NCBI GenBank assembly: GCA_036003885.1
Contig: DASYSA010000691.1
Coordinates: forward strand, 1 to 9,659
DNA: 9,659 bases
From: DASYSA01 sp036003885
GTDB lineage: Bacteria; Acidobacteriota; Blastocatellia; UBA7656
Direction of reading: 5' to 3'
Below are positions 5,707-9,659 of this stretch, piece by piece; the first letter of the stretch is position 1, and every line of letters begins with the position of its first letter. The notes below the pieces were generated by a model. The model searched no databases. It was given only the letters and a program-made list of their open reading frames with translations, and was not told the DNA's origin. The position numbers and the translations under genes are program-made.

Positions 5707-6855
5707 GTGGGCACCAGCAATCACCTGTTTACTTCGGAGTCTGTAACCGAAGGCCATCCGGACAAAATGGCCGACCAGATCTCCGACTCTGTGCTAGACG
5801 CAGTATTGCGCGAAGACCCCTATGGCCGCGTCGCCTGCGAGACCCTGCTCACAACCGGACTCGTCGTCATTGCCGGAGAGATAACCACCACGGCAAAAAT
5901 TGACTACCCGAGAATTGCACGCGAAACGATTCGCGAGATCGGATACACCCGGGCCAAGTACGGCTTTGATTGCGATACGTGTGCTGTGATCACGGCCATC
6001 GACACCCAGTCGCCGGACATAGCGATGGGCGTCGACACCGGGGGGGCAGGTGATCAGGGGATGATGTTCGGATACGCCTCCAACGAAACACCGGAGCTTA
6101 TGCCGATGCCGATTTTGCTGGCGCACAAGCTCACCCGTCGCCTCTCCGACGTGCGCAAAGAGGGCCTCCTCGATTACCTCAGACCGGACGGCAAGTCTCA
6201 AGTCACCGTCGAATACGTAGATCGCAAGGCGGTTCGAGTCAGCACCGTGGTCATCTCCAGTCAGCATTCAGAATCGGTCACCAATGAGAAGTTACGTGAA
6301 GACTTGCTCGAGCATGTTATTCGCGCGGTCGTACCGGGCGAGATGATGGACGCTCGCACCACTTTCCATATCAATCCGACAGGCAGGTTCGTCGTCGGGG
6401 GCCCCCAGGGCGACACGGGCCTCACCGGACGCAAGATAATAGTGGACAGCTATGGGGGATCGGGCGCACACGGTGGCGGCGCATTTTCCGGCAAAGATCC
6501 CACAAAGGTGGATCGCTCGGCCTCATACATGGCTCGCTATGTCGCCAAGAACATCGTCGCGGCCGGTCTGGCCGACCGCTGCGAAGTGCAACTGGCCTAC
6601 GCGATCGGCGTTGCCGAACCTGTATCCATCCTGGTCGACACACGAGGGACTGGGAAGGTCTCCGAGGACAAGCTCGCAGACCTCGTGCGCGCGCACTTCA
6701 AGCTCACACCCTCGGGAATAATTGAAAGCTTGAATCTGCGGAGGCCGATATTCAGGAAGACGGCCGCTTATGGTCACTTCGGCCGCAATGAGCCCGAGTT
6801 CACGTGGGAGCGGACGGACAAGGCCGACGCACTCAGAAGCAGCGCCGGAATCTAA
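5707..6855 (+). CDS. metK: S-adenosylmethionine synthase
   Basis: The 382-aa product has the full length of bacterial MetK (E. coli 384 aa). It joins ATP and L-methionine to form S-adenosylmethionine, releasing phosphate and pyrophosphate, in the cytoplasm. Family motifs are intact: GHPDK at residues 16-20 (catalytic His17), GAGDQGMMFGYA at 113-124 (nucleotide binding; usually GDQGLMFGYA), GDTGLTGRK at 235-243, and the Gly-rich loop GGGAFSGKDPTKVDRSA at 256-272. The start is GTG at 5707, preceded by AGGAGG at 5691-5696 with 10-base spacing. A strong promoter lies about 70 bases before the gene. ahcY follows 101 bases downstream, across a heptamer hairpin. The stop TAA is followed directly by a second TAA and then by the repeat. 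Confidence 0.98.
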   Translation: MGTSNHLFTSESVTEGHPDKMADQISDSVLDAVLREDPYGRVACETLLTTGLVVIAGEITTTAKIDYPRIARETIREIGYTRAKYGFDCDTCAVITAIDTQSPDIAMGVDTGGAGDQGMMFGYASNETPELMPMPILLAHKLTRRLSDVRKEGLLDYLRPDGKSQVTVEYVDRKAVRVSTVVISSQHSESVTNEKLREDLLEHVIRAVVPGEMMDARTTFHINPTGRFVVGGPQGDTGLTGRKIIVDSYGGSGAHGGGAFSGKDPTKVDRSASYMARYVAKNIVAAGLADRCEVQLAYAIGVAEPVSILVDTRGTGKVSEDKLADLVRAHFKLTPSGIIESLNLRRPIFRKTAAYGHFGRNEPEFTWERTDKADALRSSAGI

Positions 6856-6860
6856 TAAGA

Positions 6861-6942
6861 AGGATCTAGGATCTAGGATTTAGGATCTAGCAAGGAATCT
6901 GGTTGCCAAATCCTAAATCCTAGATCCTAAATCCTAGATCCT
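6861..6942. repeat. AGGATYT heptamer inverted-repeat element between metK and ahcY
   Basis: The left arm (6861-6890) is four AGGATCT/AGGATTT units; the right arm (6909-6942) is the complementary ATCCTAA/ATCCTAG array. Positions 6868-6890 are exactly complementary to 6920-6942, a perfect 23-base stem with a 29-base loop; other registers are possible because of the period of 7. The element starts 5 bases after the metK stop codon and ends 4 bases before the ahcY Shine-Dalgarno site GGGAGG (6947-6952). No T-run follows, so it is not a classic terminator. Confidence 0.9.
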
Positions 6943-6956
6943 CTTCGGGAGGCTTG

Positions 6957-8237
6957 ATGGCTAGTACAAAAGTACCGGATTCGGATGTCAAAGACCTGAA
7001 ACTGGCCGCCGCCGGCCGCAAACGAATCGAGTGGGCCGAGCGCGAGATGCCCGTGCTGCGATTGATCCGAGAGCGATTTGGGAAAGAGCGGCCTCTCGAA
7101 GGTACGAAAGTGGTCGCCTGCTGTCACATCACTACCGAGACCGCAAACCTCGCAAGAGCGCTGAAGGCTGCCGGCGTCGACGCGGTGCTGATTGCTTCCA
7201 ATCCGCTCTCGACTCAGGACGACGTAGCGGCTGCTCTCGTAGTGGAGTATGGGGTTCCGGTCTATGCGATCAAAGGCGAATCTACCGAGACCTATCACCG
7301 TCACGTTCGCATGGCGCTCGATCACCAGCCCAATGTGATCATCGACGATGGGTCGGACGTCATCGCGACCGCGGTGAGGGAGCGGCCCGAGTTGATCACG
7401 ACGCTTGTTGGTTCTACGGAAGAGACGACCACAGGCCTGGTCAGGCTGCGAGCCCTGGAGAAGAGCGGCCGGATGACCTGGCCCGCGATCGCAGTCAATG
7501 ACGCGCAGACCAAACACTTCTTCGACAACCGATATGGAACCGGGCAGTCGACGCTCGATGGCGTAATCCGGGCGACTAACATTCTGCTTGCCGGTCGCAC
7601 GATGGTAGTGGTGGGTTACGGCTGGTGTGGCAAGGGCGTCGCGATGCGTGGGCGCGGAATGGGCGCCAACGTTGTCGTCTGCGAAATCGATCCGATTCGC
7701 GCCATCGAAGCTGTGATGGATGGGTTCCGGGTGATGCCGATGTCCGATGCAGCGCCGCTGGGGGATATATTCATAACCGTCACCGGGAACCGGCACGTGA
7801 TCGACGGCAAGCACTTTGCCAGCATGCACGATGGGGCGATTGTCGCGAACTCCGGCCACTTCGATGTTGAGTTGAACCTTGTTGCGCTCGGCGAGATGAG
7901 CGAGGCGCGCGAGGAGCTTCGGCCATTCGTGGAAGAGTACAAGGTAAAGGCGTCGGGCAATCGCATAATCGTCTTAGGTGAAGGACGGCTCATCAACCTG
8001 GCGGCGGCGGAAGGACATCCAGCCTCAGTGATGGATATGAGCTTTGCCAATCAGGCGTTGTCGTGCGAATACCTGGTGAAGAATCACGGCAAGCTCTCTC
8101 CGGGGATTCATTTACTGCCGAAAGAGGTCGACAACGAAATCGCGTCGCTGAAGCTCGACGCGATGGGCATCAAGATCGACAAGCTCACGGCTGAGATGCT
8201 GGAGTATATGGGCAGCTGGGAGACGGGAACCCAGTAG
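6957..8237 (+). CDS. ahcY: adenosylhomocysteinase (S-adenosyl-L-homocysteine hydrolase)
   Basis: The 426-aa enzyme splits S-adenosylhomocysteine reversibly into adenosine and homocysteine, using tightly bound NAD, and so relieves product inhibition of methyltransferases. Key residues are present in order: H58, D131, E156, K186, D190-N191 (NDAQTKHFFDN region), the NAD-binding loop GYGWCGKG at 220-227, H301 (NSGHFDVEL) and H354 (AAAEGHPASVMDMSFANQ). The protein ends YMGSWETGTQ and lacks the C-terminal KxDHYRY segment of the long bacterial/eukaryotic form, as in the shorter archaeal and Thermotoga-type enzymes. I choose ATG 6957, 4 bases after GGGAGG; the TTG directly before it would leave almost no spacing. 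It follows metK and probably shares its transcript, which links SAM synthesis and SAH removal. Confidence 0.97.
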   Translation: MASTKVPDSDVKDLKLAAAGRKRIEWAEREMPVLRLIRERFGKERPLEGTKVVACCHITTETANLARALKAAGVDAVLIASNPLSTQDDVAAALVVEYGVPVYAIKGESTETYHRHVRMALDHQPNVIIDDGSDVIATAVRERPELITTLVGSTEETTTGLVRLRALEKSGRMTWPAIAVNDAQTKHFFDNRYGTGQSTLDGVIRATNILLAGRTMVVVGYGWCGKGVAMRGRGMGANVVVCEIDPIRAIEAVMDGFRVMPMSDAAPLGDIFITVTGNRHVIDGKHFASMHDGAIVANSGHFDVELNLVALGEMSEAREELRPFVEEYKVKASGNRIIVLGEGRLINLAAAEGHPASVMDMSFANQALSCEYLVKNHGKLSPGIHLLPKEVDNEIASLKLDAMGIKIDKLTAEMLEYMGSWETGTQ

Positions 8238-8238
8238 T

Positions 8239-8327
8239 AGGATTTTGGATTTTGGATTGCGGAGGTTTTGGATTTGCGACTTGCCATGAAAGCGATCCGC
8301 AATCCAGAATCGAAAATCCAAAATCCC
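8239..8327. repeat. GGATTTT heptamer inverted-repeat element after ahcY
   Basis: The left arm starts 1 base after the ahcY stop codon with GGATTTT units (8240-8253) followed by TGGATTGCGGA (8253-8263) and a further GGTTTTGGATTT. The right arm has the complement: TCCGCAATCCA (8296-8306) and AAAATCCAAAATCC (8313-8326), with one extra heptamer-like unit between them. The right arm ends 4 bases before the AGGAGG site of the hydrolase gene. Confidence 0.88.
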
Positions 8328-8330
8328 TTG

Positions 8331-8336
8331 AGGAGG
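8331..8336 (+). promoter_or_regulatory. Shine-Dalgarno site deciding the hydrolase start
   Basis: AGGAGG lies 11 bases before ATG 8348. It rules out the longer frame from TTG 8252, which would translate the repeat element and would have this site inside the gene. The site sits exactly between two alternative right arms (8296-8326 and 8368-8390) of the heptamer repeat. Confidence 0.75.
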
Positions 8337-8347
8337 TACTTGCATTT

Positions 8348-9316
8348 ATGATTCGCCATCAAATTGCTCCGCAATCCAAAATCCAAAATCTAAAATCCAA
8401 AATCGGGGTAATCCAAAATCTAAAATCCAAAATCGTCCTGGCTCTGATGCTTGTGGCGGCGGCCACATCGGTAGACCTGGTCGTCTACGCGCATCCGGAG
8501 CACGAATCTTCAACTTTGGATGCAGCTTCCCACTTCGCGAGTCTCGACGGCTCTCGTGTTCACTATAAGAGTTACGGCAAGGGGCGTGAGGCCCTGGTCT
8601 TTGTGCACGGATGGTGTTGCAACCTGGATTTCTGGAGCGGCCAGACGCCTGCCTTTGAATCGAAGACCCGAGTGATCGCACTCGACCTTCCGGGCCATGG
8701 AATGAGCGATAAGCCGCAGATCGCTTACACAATGGATCTCTTCGCGCGTGCCGTCGAAGCCGTGCTTCGCGACGCGGGAGTTGATCGCGCCGTGTTGGTT
8801 GGCCATAGCATGGGGACGCCTGTGATCAGGCAGTTCTACCGCAAGTATCCTGCCAGGACGCTCGGCCTGGTGATTGTTGATGGCCCTTTGCGACCCTTCG
8901 GCGACACCGCGACGGTTGATAAGTTCATCGCGCCGCTTCGTGGGCCCAACTACAAGGAAGTGGCGGCGACTTTCATCGATGGGATGATGGGGCCGCAAGT
9001 GTCCGCGACTTTGCGTGAACAGATCAAGACGGCGATGCTCAGTGCGCCTCAGCACGTTGTGGTCGGTGCCATGGAGTCGATGAATAACCCCTCGATCTGG
9101 AAGGAGGACAAGATTGAAGTCCCGGTCCTTGCCATCATGGCGAAGTCAGCCTTCTTGCCAGCCGACAGCGAGCAGTCCTACCGGAGTCTTGCGCCTAATC
9201 TCGATTATCAGATGTGGTCGGGAGTGACCCACTTCTTGATGATGGAGAAGCCAAAGGAGTTCAACGAAGCGCTTGCGACATTCCTCCAGAAGAACAAGTT
9301 GTTGAAGAGGATCTAG
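8348..9316 (+). CDS. secreted alpha/beta hydrolase with repeat-encoded signal peptide start
   Basis: Starting at ATG 8348 (AGGAGG 11 bases upstream), the product is 322 aa. Residues 1-48 look like a long signal peptide: a basic n-region of about 28 residues, the hydrophobic run IVLALMLVAAATS, and likely cleavage after VVYA. The mature part is an alpha/beta-hydrolase fold: oxyanion region HGW (88-90), GHGMSDKP (117-123), nucleophile elbow GHSMG (152-156, Ser154), and the likely catalytic His295 (GVTHFLM); the acid is probably Asp273. Substrate cannot be told; esterase, lipase and peptidase-like relatives share these motifs. Residues 10-29 repeat the unit KIQNLKS because a heptamer array runs through the coding sequence in frame. 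The last residues Arg-Ile and the TAG stop also come from a heptamer array. The gene lies 110 bases after ahcY; a functional link to the SAM cycle is not evident. Confidence 0.88.
   Translation: MIRHQIAPQSKIQNLKSKIGVIQNLKSKIVLALMLVAAATSVDLVVYAHPEHESSTLDAASHFASLDGSRVHYKSYGKGREALVFVHGWCCNLDFWSGQTPAFESKTRVIALDLPGHGMSDKPQIAYTMDLFARAVEAVLRDAGVDRAVLVGHSMGTPVIRQFYRKYPARTLGLVIVDGPLRPFGDTATVDKFIAPLRGPNYKEVAATFIDGMMGPQVSATLREQIKTAMLSAPQHVVVGAMESMNNPSIWKEDKIEVPVLAIMAKSAFLPADSEQSYRSLAPNLDYQMWSGVTHFLMMEKPKEFNEALATFLQKNKLLKRI
8368..8435. repeat. AATCCAA/AATCTAA heptamer array inside the hydrolase gene
   Basis: Two runs of AATCCAA and AATCTAA units, 8373-8405 and 8410-8435, are joined by GGGT. Positions 8368-8390 are the exact complement of 8241-8263 in the element upstream. 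Read in the gene's frame, seven-base units give a seven-codon protein period, seen as two copies of IQNLKSKI. Confidence 0.9.
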
Positions 9317-9409
9317 GATTTAGGATCTAGGATTTAGGATCTAGGATTTCGGTGTCCACGATGTCTTGGCGCTTGAGACCTAAATCCTAAATCCTAGATC
9401 CCAGATCCT
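9308..9409. repeat. AGGATCT/AGGATTT inverted-repeat element between convergent genes
   Basis: The left arm (9308-9349) is six heptamers alternating strictly AGGATCT and AGGATTT, so the true period is 14. The right arm (9379-9409) is the complement with two changes; 9386-9401 pairs exactly with copies in the left arm. A unique sequence of about 29 bases forms the loop. The stop codons of both flanking genes lie inside the arms (9314-9316 plus, 9389-9387 minus). As a symmetric hairpin between convergent genes it could end transcription or protect RNA ends from both sides, but it has no T-run. Confidence 0.9.
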
Positions 9410-9659
9410 TCTCTGCGAGTTTGCCCCATTTGCGCACGTCGCCACGGCGATAGTAAGGCATGGTCTTCACCGCCTCGATGCAACGCTCCAGCATTTCTCG
9501 GGACTGCTCCGGCTGATTCAACTTGCTTGCCACGTTTGCCATTCGGTACAGACCTTCAGCATCGAAGGGCCGCCGTTCGATAAACCTTTCGAGCGCCGAG
9601 CGAGCATCCTCCCACATAGAAACTGCCTGGTAGGTCCCGCCGATCTCTCGCCATACTTC
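9387..9659 (-). CDS. TPR-repeat protein, C-terminal part (runs off right edge)
   Basis: The minus-strand frame is open through the window edge. An internal ATG at 9617 exists, but the reading continues upstream as EVWREIGGTYQAVSM without a stop, so the gene is probably longer and its start lies outside. The 90 visible residues contain tetratricopeptide-type helix pairs: WREIGGTYQAVSMWEDARSA, then a unit around EGLYRMANVASKLNQPEQSR with the characteristic Ala/Leu/Tyr spacing, followed by LERCIEAVKTMP. TPR units bind other proteins; no enzyme motif is visible. The last seven residues, KDLGSRI, and the TAG stop are encoded by the heptamer array, so the original C-terminus was probably altered by the repeat. 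Confidence 0.78.
   Translation of the reverse strand, partial: EVWREIGGTYQAVSMWEDARSALERFIERRPFDAEGLYRMANVASKLNQPEQSREMLERCIEAVKTMPYYRRGDVRKWGKLAEKDLGSRI

Noticed and set aside
6927..7859. 310-aa open frame on the minus strand opposite ahcY
   Set aside because: It is the antisense shadow of a well-supported adenosylhomocysteinase gene with high G/C third positions. The translation is rich in His/Arg/Asp and shows no domain, and it starts inside the ahcY frame with no ribosome site.
8252..8347. Start of the hydrolase at TTG 8252
   Set aside because: It would translate the hairpin element, has no ribosome site, and places the AGGAGG at 8331-8336 inside the gene; ATG 8348 fits better.
8240..8435. 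CRISPR array or minisatellite with spacers
   Set aside because: The units are 7 bases long, directly abutting and arranged as inverted repeats. There are no unique spacers of regular length and no cas genes.
9308..9409. Classical rho-independent terminator
   Set aside because: The stem is plausible but is not GC-rich at its base and no T-run follows on either strand, so I list it only as a repeat with possible terminator function.

Overview
The window looks like chromosomal DNA from a GC-rich bacterium. Acidobacteriota is my best guess, probably of the Blastocatellia kind. The reasons are a DUF6677-like membrane protein, an AMMECR1/MEMO gene pair, a metK-ahcY unit, and gaps filled with period-7 repeats. 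This is inference from gene content, not a taxonomic proof. I see no phage, IS element, CRISPR array, tRNA or rRNA.

Layout from left to right. (1) Positions 1-2939 carry four minus-strand genes, read from 2939 down: a 90-aa helical protein, a secreted HEAT-repeat protein, a 477-aa protein ending in a very basic histone-H1-like tail, and a partial protein whose start overlaps the previous stop and which leaves the window at base 1. (2) Positions 2940-3257 are a divergent control region with a good sigma70-type promoter reading right. (3) Positions 3258-3910 carry two small membrane proteins on the plus strand, DUF6677-like (TTG start) and a 57-aa protein, coupled by a TAATG overlap. (4) Positions 3911-5380 carry MEMO followed by AMMECR1 on the minus strand. 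Its last stop codon touches the stop codon of the 57-aa gene with no base between. (5) Positions 5381-5706 are a second divergent region with a strong promoter for metK. (6) Positions 5707-9316 are a plus-strand run of metK, ahcY and a secreted alpha/beta hydrolase. (7) Positions 9387-9659 are the C-terminal end of a TPR protein on the minus strand.

The core metabolism is the SAM cycle: MetK makes S-adenosylmethionine, and AhcY removes the S-adenosylhomocysteine left by methyltransferases. The AMMECR1/MEMO pair, fired divergently from the same gap, belongs to the poorly understood AmmeMemoRadiSam set. Its radical SAM member is not in the window.

The most unusual feature is a set of period-7 tandem repeats arranged as inverted repeats. 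Three sequence types (CGTTTCT, AGGATYT, GGATTTT) fill four gaps. In every case they begin inside or within 5 bases of a stop codon. On the start side they end 3-4 bases before the ribosome site or start codon of the next gene. Some have entered coding sequence: one supplies the stop codons and last residues of two convergent genes, and another encodes the signal-peptide n-region of the hydrolase.
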